64,000 nucleotides of DNA from Bodonicaedibacter sp963693005. Its GTDB lineage: Bacteria; Pseudomonadota; Alphaproteobacteria; UBA6184. The position numbers and the translations under genes are program-made. The DNA is taken from positions 496,001-560,000 of the forward strand of contig OY843726.1 of the NCBI GenBank assembly GCA_963693005.1. The letters are read 5' to 3'. Below the pieces are notes generated by a model. It saw nothing but the letters and a program-made list of their open reading frames with translations, was not told the origin of the DNA and searched no databases. This document shows, one piece after another, positions 44,945-53,837 of the stretch. The stretch's first letter is position 1, and every line of letters begins with the position of its first letter.

Positions 44945-47488
44945 TTAAACAACAATATTGATAATTTTTTGTTTTACAATAATTGTTCGCCGAACTTCTT
45001 TTCCATCTATAAATGGCTTAGCTTGTTCATAAGCCACTTGCCTAATTTCATCCTCTGATGCATCAATATCAACCTCAATTGTGCCTCGCAGTTTCCCACA
45101 AACCTGAACCGCAAGCGTGACAACGTCATTTACGATAAGCGAATCATCATGTTTCGGCCAAGGAGCATTATGAATCATCGTTGAATGACCGAGAAGTTCC
45201 CACAACTCTTCACACAAATGGGGTGTGATTGGGGCCAATAACTGCGTCAAAGCTTCAAACCCCTCACGCAAAGCCCACTTTTCATCATCTGTCTTTGCTT
45301 TAAAAACAAAGAGTTTATTTGAGAGAGTACGTAGGCGTGCAACGCCACGATTATACGCGAATGTTTCTAAATCATTCGAATACTCTTTAATTGTATTGTG
45401 TATTTCTCGACGCAACTTAATCGTTGATTCTGAAAAGGTAATCGGCGCTGGCAAACCACACGAAGGAATTAGTTCAATTGCGGCTACTGTCTGAATATAA
45501 AGTTTATTAAGATATTTCCAAGCACCTTCTGCTCCAGAATCTGTCCATTCCAAATCTTTTTCCGGCGGATTATCCGACATCATGAATAATCGAGCTGTGT
45601 CTGCTCCATAAGCATCAATAATTTCACCCGGGTCAATGGTATTTCTTTTAGATTTGCTCATTTTTTCAAGGCGACCAACCGTTACAGCTGATTTATCAGA
45701 CTGCTTTATAAAAGTATCATTTTCTAACTGAATAACCTCTGAAGGAGCAAGCCAGTTTCCTTGTGAGTCTTTGTAGGTAGTATGGGTAATCATTCCTTGA
45801 GTGAGCAAGTTTACAAATGGTTCATCAAAAGCAATAGGATACCCTGACTTTCGCAGCGCTCGAGTAAAAAAGCGAGAATACAGCAAATGTAGAATTGCAT
45901 GCTCTACCCCCCCAATGTACTGATCAACTGACATCCAGTAATTGGTTTCTTCTTTTTCAAATGCAGATCTTGATTTGGGAGAACAGTAACGCAAAAAGTA
46001 CCACGAAGATTCAAAAAACGTATCCATAGTGTCAGTATCTCTAATAGCCGGCTTTTCACAGTCAGGACAATTCGTATACTTCCAACTACTATGTTGGTCT
46101 AATGGATTGCCCAAAGTATCAAAACTCACATCTTCAGGCAATTCAACAGGTAAGTTCTCAATTTTTTCAGGAACTACCCCACAATCCTTACAGTGCACAA
46201 AAGGAACAGGGCACCCCCAGTAACGCTGGCGAGAAACCCCCCAATCTCTCAAACGATAAGTCGTAGCCCTTTTTCCAACTCCCAATGATTCAAGCTCTTG
46301 AATCATTGCTGCCTTAGCATCTATGCATGACAACCCATTTAACATACCTGAGTTAATCATTTTTCCATTGGAAGCTATATAGGCTGATTTTTTATCCCAA
46401 TCGTCCTTGTCCTCAACCACTTGGGTAATAGCCAAGTCATATTTAGTAGCAAATTCAAAATCACGTTGATCATGTGCCGGACACCCAAAAACGGCCCCTG
46501 TTCCATAATCCATTAAAACAAAATTAGCAACAAAAATGGGGAGTTTTTTTCCTGGAATAGCCTTGTGGGATGCCGTTAGACCCGTATTAAAACCTAATTT
46601 TTCAGCTTTTTCAATGTCAACTTCTGAAGTCCCAATTTCTGCACATGATTGCACGAAAGAATCTAAAGCTACATTGCTTTTTGAAAGCTTTGCTGCAAGT
46701 GGGTGCGTGGGCGCAATACCAATAAATGATGCACCAAAGAGCGTGTCTGGACGCGTTGTAAAAACTCGAACCTTCTCATCATTAGAGACATCAAAGTCTA
46801 CGTAAGCACCTTCAGATTTGCCAATCCAGTTACGCTGCATTGTGCGAACTTTCTCTGGCCACCCCTTTAGATTATCAAGCCCATCCAGAAGTTCTTCGGC
46901 AAAATCTGTTATCTTCAAAAACCACTGGTAAATAAGCTTGCTCTCAACTTTTGCCCCAGATCTCCATCCCCGACCATCTACAACTTGCTCATTTGCAAGA
47001 ACTGTATTTTCGATCGGATCCCAATTAACTCTAGATTCTTTACGGTACAGCAACCCGTTTTTCCAAAACTTAATCATCATTTCTTGTTCATGACGATAAT
47101 ACTCAGGCACATGCGTAGCAATTTCACGCCCCCAATCATACGTAAAGCCAAGAGGTTTAAGTTGAGTCCTCATTTCTGCAATATTTTTATTTGTCCAAGT
47201 TTTTGGATGGGTTTGACGTTCAATCGCTGCATTTTCAGCGGGCAACCCAAACGAGTCCCACCCCATAGGGTGCATTACGTTATAACCTAAAGCTTTTCGA
47301 TATCTCGCTGCAACATCTCCCAATGTATAATTGCGAACGTGCCCCATATGAATACGACCAGATGGATAAGGTAACATTTCTAAAACATAATACTTTGGCT
47401 TACTTTTATCCACTTTTGACACAAAAGCCCCGAAATTATCCCAGATTGTCTGCCACTTTATTTCTGTTGCTTTAAAGTTATAGCGCAT
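44945..47488 (-). CDS. leuS: Leucyl-tRNA synthetase
   Basis: Class I synthetase charging tRNA-Leu. The 847-residue protein has the HIGH motif PYPSGRIHMGHVRNY near residue 40, the CP1 editing domain (about 220-420), the KMSKS motif KMSKSKRN near 620, and the C-terminal tRNA-binding domain. It lies between the DUF3576 lipoprotein gene (11 bases upstream) and holA. Normal length. Confidence 0.98.
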   Translation of the reverse strand: MRYNFKATEIKWQTIWDNFGAFVSKVDKSKPKYYVLEMLPYPSGRIHMGHVRNYTLGDVAARYRKALGYNVMHPMGWDSFGLPAENAAIERQTHPKTWTNKNIAEMRTQLKPLGFTYDWGREIATHVPEYYRHEQEMMIKFWKNGLLYRKESRVNWDPIENTVLANEQVVDGRGWRSGAKVESKLIYQWFLKITDFAEELLDGLDNLKGWPEKVRTMQRNWIGKSEGAYVDFDVSNDEKVRVFTTRPDTLFGASFIGIAPTHPLAAKLSKSNVALDSFVQSCAEIGTSEVDIEKAEKLGFNTGLTASHKAIPGKKLPIFVANFVLMDYGTGAVFGCPAHDQRDFEFATKYDLAITQVVEDKDDWDKKSAYIASNGKMINSGMLNGLSCIDAKAAMIQELESLGVGKRATTYRLRDWGVSRQRYWGCPVPFVHCKDCGVVPEKIENLPVELPEDVSFDTLGNPLDQHSSWKYTNCPDCEKPAIRDTDTMDTFFESSWYFLRYCSPKSRSAFEKEETNYWMSVDQYIGGVEHAILHLLYSRFFTRALRKSGYPIAFDEPFVNLLTQGMITHTTYKDSQGNWLAPSEVIQLENDTFIKQSDKSAVTVGRLEKMSKSKRNTIDPGEIIDAYGADTARLFMMSDNPPEKDLEWTDSGAEGAWKYLNKLYIQTVAAIELIPSCGLPAPITFSESTIKLRREIHNTIKEYSNDLETFAYNRGVARLRTLSNKLFVFKAKTDDEKWALREGFEALTQLLAPITPHLCEELWELLGHSTMIHNAPWPKHDDSLIVNDVVTLAVQVCGKLRGTIEVDIDASEDEIRQVAYEQAKPFIDGKEVRRTIIVKQKIINIVV

Positions 47489-47499
47489 TACATTTTACC

Positions 47500-48006
47500 C
47501 TAATCTTGTTTCTTTTGCTGATCAAAAATACGTAGTGCTTCGCTAAGAATTTTCGAAACAACATCATGCCGAACACCATGCTTAGGAGGAGCAGTTTCCC
47601 ATATATTATTCTTCAAGTTTTCTGAAAACACTAACACATTAACACTCTTTTCGTCAGGAAGCTTTCCTATCAATCGCACTGTCACTCTATGTCGCCATTT
47701 TACGTCGCTTTCATCATTAAACCACCCAGTCTGGATAATTTTTGAGGAAAAGTTACTAAAACTGATAGGATACTGTGACAATACTATATTTGCCGCCACC
47801 CAAACTGGATCTTGCTGCGCGACATCACTCCTTTCATTTTCATCTTTTGACCACCTAACACCCAGCCTATCTTTCCCAAATACACTCCCCCTTCGATCAT
47901 CTTCAGCTCGCTCAGAAGGTGATCGAAAGTCACCAGAGTTTATAGGTGAATTTCCTGCACAACCTAATAACATTAAGGACAGTAAAAATATAGTATATTG
48001 CTTCAT
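47500..48006 (-). CDS. DUF3576-family lipoprotein
   Basis: A 168-residue prolipoprotein with a hydrophobic signal and lipobox LLGC, then a charged linker (about 25-65) and a compact domain (about 66-165) with VWVAANIVLSQYPISFS, IIQTGWF, RHRVTVRLIG and a final ILSEALRIFD. This matches the alphaproteobacterial DUF3576 family, which is usually found just before leuS, as here. Function unknown; an outer-membrane-associated role is likely from the lipid anchor. Confidence 0.85.
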   Translation of the reverse strand: MKQYTIFLLSLMLLGCAGNSPINSGDFRSPSERAEDDRRGSVFGKDRLGVRWSKDENERSDVAQQDPVWVAANIVLSQYPISFSNFSSKIIQTGWFNDESDVKWRHRVTVRLIGKLPDEKSVNVLVFSENLKNNIWETAPPKHGVRHDVVSKILSEALRIFDQQKKQD

Positions 48007-48087
48007 TGTGCTATTTCTGTTTGGTTTTTTACACTTATATCAAATAGTGTTTGGGATGTCATCCTTAGTTATGTTTCTGATTAACGA

Positions 48088-49365
48088 CTACGTTAGAAAT
48101 ATCCAATCTATCAACAAAAGTATTGGCAGCAAAAACCCCACAGACCAAAGCATGTAGCCAAAAAATGACGGCATAGAAACTCCATAGTTTCGGGCAATTG
48201 AGGCAACCATAAAGTTTGGAGCATTTCCAATATACGTTAGGGCGCCCATATATACTGCCCCTAAAGAAACTGCTTCTAGAATATAGGCCTTAACCCCCAT
48301 AAGCTCTATGGGGTCCCCCCCTGCCATATTAAAGAAAATTAGATAGGTTGGAGCATTATCTAAAAAGGCTGAGAATAGACCCGTCATCCAAAAATATAAG
48401 CTAGGAGTCAGTGTATAGTCTAAATTCTCTCCCCAAACCTTTATAGCTGCAATTACTGGTATAAGCGTTATAAAAATTGCTAAAAAAAGCTTTGAAACCT
48501 CTAAAAAAGGCTCCCAGTGAAATTCATGACCACGCCGCACCGTCATTGGAGTGAGCAGCAGAGATAATCCTGCCATTGCAAGCATTCCAACTTCGCGAAC
48601 AATGTTTTGAAGAGGCATTATGGTGCCTAAAAGTGTAAACTCACTACTCGGGGCCCACAACCCACTTTGCAAAACAAAAACAACTACGCCAACTAACAAC
48701 AAAAGATGCAGCTTTCCATCAATAGAAAAAGAGAACTTTTCACCTTTATTACGTTTTACAGTTGGCTCGGCAAGATAATAATCCAAGAAGAAAAATACGG
48801 TTAACAAAACACTCAAAGTCACTATATACGGCAACCAGAACATCTCTGCTGTCCAAAAAAACCCAACACCTTTTAGAAACCCCATAAACAGGGGCGGGTC
48901 ACCCAAAGGAGTTAGAGCTCCACCAATGTTTGAAACAACAAAGATAAAAAATAAAACCTGATGAGTTCTATATCCTCGATATTGATTTAAGTGCAAAAAT
49001 GGCCGAATTAAAATCATTGATGCCCCTGCAGTACCAACAATACTAGAGAGCAATGCTCCTGTCAGTAACACTACTGTATTAACAAACGGTGTGGGCTTTG
49101 CATAAATTTGAACCCTTAAACCACCACTGATTGTGTATAAAGCAAGAACAAGAAGAACAAATGGAAAGTATTCCAGCAATAACGTGTGTGCAATAACATG
49201 AAGAGCACCCTCCGCTCCAGAGAACACTATTAAGTTTATGACAGAAAAACTCAACCATCCAAAAGCAAATTTTCCATAGTGTAAATGCCAAAGCTTAGGA
49301 ATAACCAAAGGTAGAAGGGCGATCGACAAAATAGTTCCAACAAAAGGAAGATATAAAACAAACAC
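48088..49365 (-). CDS. Na+/H+ antiporter-type membrane protein (ArsB/NhaD superfamily)
   Basis: A 425-residue protein with about 11-12 hydrophobic helices. The block VVSNIGGALTPLGDPPLFMGF near 145-165, the following FFWTAEMFW, and the late FSAFLDNAPTYLIFFNMAGG are typical of NhaD-like antiporters in the ion-transporter superfamily. Na+/H+ exchange is the likely role; citrate or another anion cannot be excluded. It abuts sdhB with no gap, so it is probably read with the sdh-suc cluster. Confidence 0.85.
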   Translation of the reverse strand: MFVLYLPFVGTILSIALLPLVIPKLWHLHYGKFAFGWLSFSVINLIVFSGAEGALHVIAHTLLLEYFPFVLLVLALYTISGGLRVQIYAKPTPFVNTVVLLTGALLSSIVGTAGASMILIRPFLHLNQYRGYRTHQVLFFIFVVSNIGGALTPLGDPPLFMGFLKGVGFFWTAEMFWLPYIVTLSVLLTVFFFLDYYLAEPTVKRNKGEKFSFSIDGKLHLLLLVGVVVFVLQSGLWAPSSEFTLLGTIMPLQNIVREVGMLAMAGLSLLLTPMTVRRGHEFHWEPFLEVSKLFLAIFITLIPVIAAIKVWGENLDYTLTPSLYFWMTGLFSAFLDNAPTYLIFFNMAGGDPIELMGVKAYILEAVSLGAVYMGALTYIGNAPNFMVASIARNYGVSMPSFFGYMLWSVGFLLPILLLIDWIFLT

Positions 49366-50133
49366 CTATAAATCCTTTATTCGTGACTTAATAGTACCAA
49401 TTGCTTTAGCTGGGTTTAAGCCCTTGGGACAAGTATCAGCGCAGTTCATAATTGTATGACAACGATATAGCTTAAAAGAATCATTCAGCCCTTTCAACCT
49501 ATCTTCCGTTAAAACATCCCGGCTATCTTCAATAAATCGTGATGCTTGCAGCAGTACGGCAGGTCCTAGATACTTGTCCCCATTCCACCAATAACTAGGA
49601 CAACCAGAAGAACATGAAAAGCACAAAACGCACTCCCACAATCCATCAATTTTTGCTCTCTGATCTGGCGTCTGCAAACGCTCTTTCTTTTTAGGCAAAG
49701 CGCCTTCTTGTACCCATGGTTTTATAGACGAGTACTGTTTATAAGCATGACGCAAATCCGGAATTAAATCTTTTACCACGGGCATATGGGGTAATGGGTA
49801 AATTTTGACTTCTCTTTTAATGTCTTGAATAGGCTTTAAGCACGCCAAACTATTTTTACCATCAATGTTCATAGAGCAGCTGCCACAAACCCCTTCTCGA
49901 CAAGACCGTCGAAAAGCCAAAGAAGAATCAAACTCTCCTTTAATCTTTATAAGCGCATCTAAAACCATAGGGCCACACTTATCTAAATCAACTTCAAACA
50001 TATCTAGCGTAGGGTTTTTATCTTCTTCTGGGTTATATCGATAAATATGAAAGTTTTTCTTATTTGATCCTTTTGTTAAAAAATCTTTTCCTTTTTTAAC
50101 AACGGACTTTTTAGGCAGTGAAAAATCAGCCAT
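49366..50133 (-). CDS. sdhB: Succinate dehydrogenase iron-sulfur subunit
   Basis: Complex II subunit that carries electrons from FAD to ubiquinone. The 255-residue protein has the [2Fe-2S] ligands in SCREGVCGSCSMN, the [4Fe-4S] set in CVLCFSCSSGCP, and the [3Fe-4S] set in CHTIMNCADTCPKG. Nine bases separate it from sdhA, and it is last in sdhCDAB before the antiporter gene. Confidence 0.98.
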   Translation of the reverse strand: MADFSLPKKSVVKKGKDFLTKGSNKKNFHIYRYNPEEDKNPTLDMFEVDLDKCGPMVLDALIKIKGEFDSSLAFRRSCREGVCGSCSMNIDGKNSLACLKPIQDIKREVKIYPLPHMPVVKDLIPDLRHAYKQYSSIKPWVQEGALPKKKERLQTPDQRAKIDGLWECVLCFSCSSGCPSYWWNGDKYLGPAVLLQASRFIEDSRDVLTEDRLKGLNDSFKLYRCHTIMNCADTCPKGLNPAKAIGTIKSRIKDL

Positions 50134-50142
50134 AGTTTCCTC

Positions 50143-51930
50143 CTAATACACGCGTTTCTTGGGGGGCACACTATCCACATCTTTTGAGAGGGGAGTTTGG
50201 GTTACGTCACGGTAATCCAATGTTACCTGGTTATTGTCCAAATAAGAGTACGTATGCTTCATCCACTCTTTGTCATCACGGACACGATAATCATCTCGAG
50301 CATGGGCTCCTCGACTCTCAGTTCTAGCCTCGGCAGAATGTAATGTAACCTGAGATTGAGAAATTAAATTATCTAATTCTAACGCTTCAACAAGGTCTGT
50401 GTTCCAAATAAGAGAACGGTCTTGAATACCAAAATCTTTGCGCATATCAACAATCACATCCATTCCTTGAATTCCTTTAGTTAAAGTTTTGCTTGTTCTA
50501 AATACTGCACAATGATTTTGCATGTTTTTTTGCAAAGCTAATAGTCCGGTTGCGGTAGATGTTGCACCTTTTGAGTTTCGCACTTTGTCGAAACGATCAA
50601 GCGCCGCATCTAAAATATCGCTTGGCAAATCCTGATGAGTAGAATTGGGTTGAATTAATTTTTCTGCTTGAATTGCAGCAGCTCGCCCAAACACAATTAG
50701 GTCTAAAAGTGAGTTTGTTCCTAAACGATTTGCACCATGAACTGAAACACAAGCCGCTTCACCGATTGCCATAAGCCCATGAACTTTTTTCTTTGCATTA
50801 ACTCCAGCAGGAACCTCAACCTCTGCATTGTAATTTGTAGGAATACCACCCATATTATAATGAACGGTTGGCAACACCGGGATAGGTTGCCTTGTTACAT
50901 CTACACCTGCAAAAATTTTTGCAGTTTCCGAAATTCCTGGCAGCCTTTGATGTAAAACCTCTGAGTCAATGTGTTCAAGATGCAGCATAATGTGGTCTTT
51001 ACTCTCTCCTAAACCATTACCCTGTAAAATTTCCATTGTCATTGCGCGACTCACCACATCCCTAGATGCTAAATCTTTTGCCGAAGGTGCATACCTTTCC
51101 ATAAATCGCTCACCTTTTGAATTAGTAAGATAACCACCCTCTCCTCTAGCACCCTCGGTAATTAAACACCCTGCGCCATAGATACCTGTTGGATGAAATT
51201 GAATAAATTCCATATCTTCTAGGGGCAATCCCGCACGCAATACCATTGCATTGCCGTCCCCCGTACAGGTGTGCGCAGACGTACATGAGAAAAATGCTCG
51301 ACCATACCCACCGGTAGCTATTACAACAATATGGGACTGAAACTCATGTAACGTTCCATCATCCAAACACCAAGCTAATACACCGCAAATATTTCCCTCT
51401 TTGTCTTTTAGAAGGTCCAATACGATATACTCTATAAAAAATTCAGTTTCATGACGAACACACTGTTGATACAGAGTGTGTAAAATAGCATGCCCAGTGC
51501 GATCGGCTGCAGCACAAGCACGACGTGCCATAGATTCACCTTGTTTTATAGTATGTCCACCAAAAGGACGTTGATAAATCTCACCTTTCTCAGTTCGAGA
51601 AAACGGCACTCCAAAATGTTCTAACTCAATTACCGCATCTGTTGCATGCTTACACAAATACTCTATTGCATCTTGATCTCCTAACCAGTCAGAGCCCTTG
51701 ATTGTGTCATAAAAGTGATATTCCCATTTGTCGCCATCTCCCATATTACCTAAAGCCGCACTAACTCCACCTTGTGCAGCAACTGTATGACTTCGAGTTG
51801 GAAAAACCTTTGAAATACAAGCAGTTTTCAACCCCTTAGAGCTCATACCTAAAGCTGCACGAAGCCCAGCGCCCCCTGCACCAACAATCACAACATCATA
51901 CTGGTGTTTAATAATTTTATAGCTTTCCAT
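50143..51930 (-). CDS. sdhA: Succinate dehydrogenase flavoprotein subunit
   Basis: Oxidises succinate to fumarate with covalent FAD. The start is the ATG at 51930 (MESYKI), which shares one base with the sdhD stop (TAATG); an in-frame extension upstream lies inside sdhD and is rejected. The 595-residue protein has the Rossmann motif VVGAGGAGLRAAL, the FAD-linking His in TRSHTVAAQGG, FGGHTI, the active-site RGEGGYLTN block, and a C-terminal capping region with RDDYRVRDD. Confidence 0.98.
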   Translation of the reverse strand: MESYKIIKHQYDVVIVGAGGAGLRAALGMSSKGLKTACISKVFPTRSHTVAAQGGVSAALGNMGDGDKWEYHFYDTIKGSDWLGDQDAIEYLCKHATDAVIELEHFGVPFSRTEKGEIYQRPFGGHTIKQGESMARRACAAADRTGHAILHTLYQQCVRHETEFFIEYIVLDLLKDKEGNICGVLAWCLDDGTLHEFQSHIVVIATGGYGRAFFSCTSAHTCTGDGNAMVLRAGLPLEDMEFIQFHPTGIYGAGCLITEGARGEGGYLTNSKGERFMERYAPSAKDLASRDVVSRAMTMEILQGNGLGESKDHIMLHLEHIDSEVLHQRLPGISETAKIFAGVDVTRQPIPVLPTVHYNMGGIPTNYNAEVEVPAGVNAKKKVHGLMAIGEAACVSVHGANRLGTNSLLDLIVFGRAAAIQAEKLIQPNSTHQDLPSDILDAALDRFDKVRNSKGATSTATGLLALQKNMQNHCAVFRTSKTLTKGIQGMDVIVDMRKDFGIQDRSLIWNTDLVEALELDNLISQSQVTLHSAEARTESRGAHARDDYRVRDDKEWMKHTYSYLDNNQVTLDYRDVTQTPLSKDVDSVPPKKRVY

Positions 51931-52223
51931 TATAGCCCCCCTATGCAGAGGCAAATGAGCAGTGCTGACAGCACTCCCATACATATGGAGAGCGAGATAG
52001 CCGCTCTACGTATATCTGATTTTGGAATATAGTCTTCCAGAGCACTCTTTACCTCTATCGTTACGTGAGCTATAAGAGCGCACCCAGACATGATTGCCAC
52101 AACTTTCCAACTCTGTAAAAACGCAAGAAATTCACTTGGCGATCCCAGAAGTTGCGTTGCCAACGCTATAAAAAACAAGAGAGAGACAATCGAAGCCCCG
52201 CGAAGCAATATATGATAAAACAT
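51930..52223 (-). CDS. sdhD: Succinate dehydrogenase membrane anchor subunit D
   Basis: One of two complex II anchors. The start is taken as the ATG at 52223 (MFYHILLRG), with GGGG eight bases upstream; a start four codons earlier (52235) would overlap sdhC. The 97-residue protein has three hydrophobic helices and the signature H53-x-x-x-E57 then D64-Y65, matching HxxxG...DY with Gly replaced by Glu. H53 is the expected heme b ligand. It starts two bases after the sdhC stop. Confidence 0.88.
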   Translation of the reverse strand: MFYHILLRGASIVSLLFFIALATQLLGSPSEFLAFLQSWKVVAIMSGCALIAHVTIEVKSALEDYIPKSDIRRAAISLSICMGVLSALLICLCIGGL

Positions 52224-52225
52224 GA

Positions 52226-52600
52226 TTATCCCCATATGTAACAATGGCTTATAAAGGCCGTAATTAAGGTGAATGCAAGAATTGCTATATTCGATACACA
52301 TACAAAAGTTTTTGAAAACCCCAAATTACAACAATTCCAAATAATATAACGCACCTCTGCTGCAATATAGAAGGCAACAACAGGAAGAACAATTGAAGTT
52401 TTTATGCGCCCAAACCATGAAAAGGAAATCCACTTAACCCAATCCATGCTAACTCCTATTAATACAAAAAAACTATAAATCCCAAGTATCATCGCAGAAC
52501 AAAAGAAAACTATACTAAGCGCTCTATGTGAAATAGAAATAATTGCTGCTGCAGGAAGCCTATAAACCTGCAAATGAGGGGAAAGTGGGCGCGTACGCAT
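52226..52600 (-). CDS. sdhC: Succinate dehydrogenase cytochrome b subunit C
   Basis: Complex II membrane anchor. The 124-residue protein opens RTRPLSPHLQVYR, keeps H25-R26 (the HR of the ubiquinone-site helix), and has three hydrophobic helices. The usual heme signature HxxxGxRHxxxD is changed to Y78-x3-E82-x-R84-Y85-x3-N89, so the expected heme ligand His is a Tyr. It lies 63 bases after sucB and leads sdhCDAB. Confidence 0.93.
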   Translation of the reverse strand: MRTRPLSPHLQVYRLPAAAIISISHRALSIVFFCSAMILGIYSFFVLIGVSMDWVKWISFSWFGRIKTSIVLPVVAFYIAAEVRYIIWNCCNLGFSKTFVCVSNIAILAFTLITAFISHCYIWG

Positions 52601-52663
52601 AAAACACCTATTTTTTTATAATATTAGCGAAGTATCACCCTTTATGAAAGAAACTTCTGCAAT

Positions 52664-53836
52664 CTATACTTGTAGTAAGAGTCTTTCTGGATCTTCAAGC
52701 ATCTCTTTGATTCTAACTAAAAAACTTACTGCTTCTTTTCCATCAACTAATCTATGATCATAGGATAGTGCAACATACATCATCGGGCGAATTTCAACCT
52801 TATTATTAATTGCAACAGGGCGGTTTTGAATTGCATGCATCCCCAGGATCCCACATTGCGGTGGATTCAAAATGGGTGTTGACATTAACGAGCCAAAAAC
52901 ACCTCCGTTTGTAATGCTAAACGACCCACCTTGAAGTTCTGACAGCTCTAGTTTTCCATCTTTTGCACGAGCCCCCAAATCAGAAATTTGTTTCTCTATT
53001 TCTGCAAAACTTAGTGAGTCTGCCTTCTTTAGAACTGGAACAACAAGGCCATTCCCTGTACTAACAGCAACTCCAATATCATAAAAATGTTTAAAAATAA
53101 TGTCCGCATCATCAATCTCCGCATTTAAGGCTGGGTACTCCTTTAATGCCTGTACACAAGCAGCAACAAAGAACGACATAAACCCAAGCTTAATGCCGTA
53201 AGAAGAAACAAATGATTCCTGCAGTCGTTTGCGCAAACTAACGATATGAGACATATCAACTTCGTTAAAAGTAGTAAGAATTGCAGCCGTATTTTGTGCA
53301 GCTTTGAGCCGCTCTGCAATCTTCAGACGCAACCTTGACATAGGCACTCGCTCTTCTCTATCTTGGGTCACTAAGGTTTTAGAGTCTGACTTGTTAGCCG
53401 AAGAATTCAAGCTATTTAGAACGTCTGTTTTAGTCAATCTTCCACCCTTTCCAGAGGCAGAAATTTCTTCACCAATTAAGTTGTTTTCCGCTATAATTTT
53501 CTTTACAGAAGGAGGGTTTTTATCGTCATTTGAGGTAAGTTTAAGCGAGGTTTGAGGTAGTTCTGTTTTTTCTAAACTCACTTGCGGAGTCTCTCTTACT
53601 TCACCTGCCTCCATCTGACCCAACGCATCACCTATCTTAACGACATCTCCTTGTTTTGCTAAAATCTTAGACAGAGTTCCTGATACCGGAGCATTCACCT
53701 CTAAAGTCACTTTGTCTGTTTCTAGCTCAACTAACAAGCTATCCTGCCCAATCTGATCACTCTCTTGAATGTACCATTTTCCAACAGTAGCCTCTGAAAC
53801 CGACTCACCTAAAGAAGGAACTACTATATCTGTCAT
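52664..53836 (-). CDS. sucB: Dihydrolipoamide succinyltransferase (2-oxoglutarate dehydrogenase E2)
   Basis: Core of the 2-oxoglutarate dehydrogenase complex. The 390-residue protein has an N-terminal lipoyl domain with the lipoylated Lys in ETDKVTLE (about 43), a linker, a peripheral subunit-binding domain (about 110-145), and the acyltransferase domain with H361-R-L-V-D365-G near the end. It begins one base after the sucA stop. lpd (E3), often next in alphaproteobacteria, is not here; sdhC follows. Confidence 0.98.
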   Translation of the reverse strand: MTDIVVPSLGESVSEATVGKWYIQESDQIGQDSLLVELETDKVTLEVNAPVSGTLSKILAKQGDVVKIGDALGQMEAGEVRETPQVSLEKTELPQTSLKLTSNDDKNPPSVKKIIAENNLIGEEISASGKGGRLTKTDVLNSLNSSANKSDSKTLVTQDREERVPMSRLRLKIAERLKAAQNTAAILTTFNEVDMSHIVSLRKRLQESFVSSYGIKLGFMSFFVAACVQALKEYPALNAEIDDADIIFKHFYDIGVAVSTGNGLVVPVLKKADSLSFAEIEKQISDLGARAKDGKLELSELQGGSFSITNGGVFGSLMSTPILNPPQCGILGMHAIQNRPVAINNKVEIRPMMYVALSYDHRLVDGKEAVSFLVRIKEMLEDPERLLLQV

Positions 53837-53837
53837 A

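Noticed and set aside
51931..51984. N-terminal extension of SdhA
   Set aside because: It lies inside sdhD. The ATG at 51930 overlaps the sdhD stop and gives the usual SdhA start.
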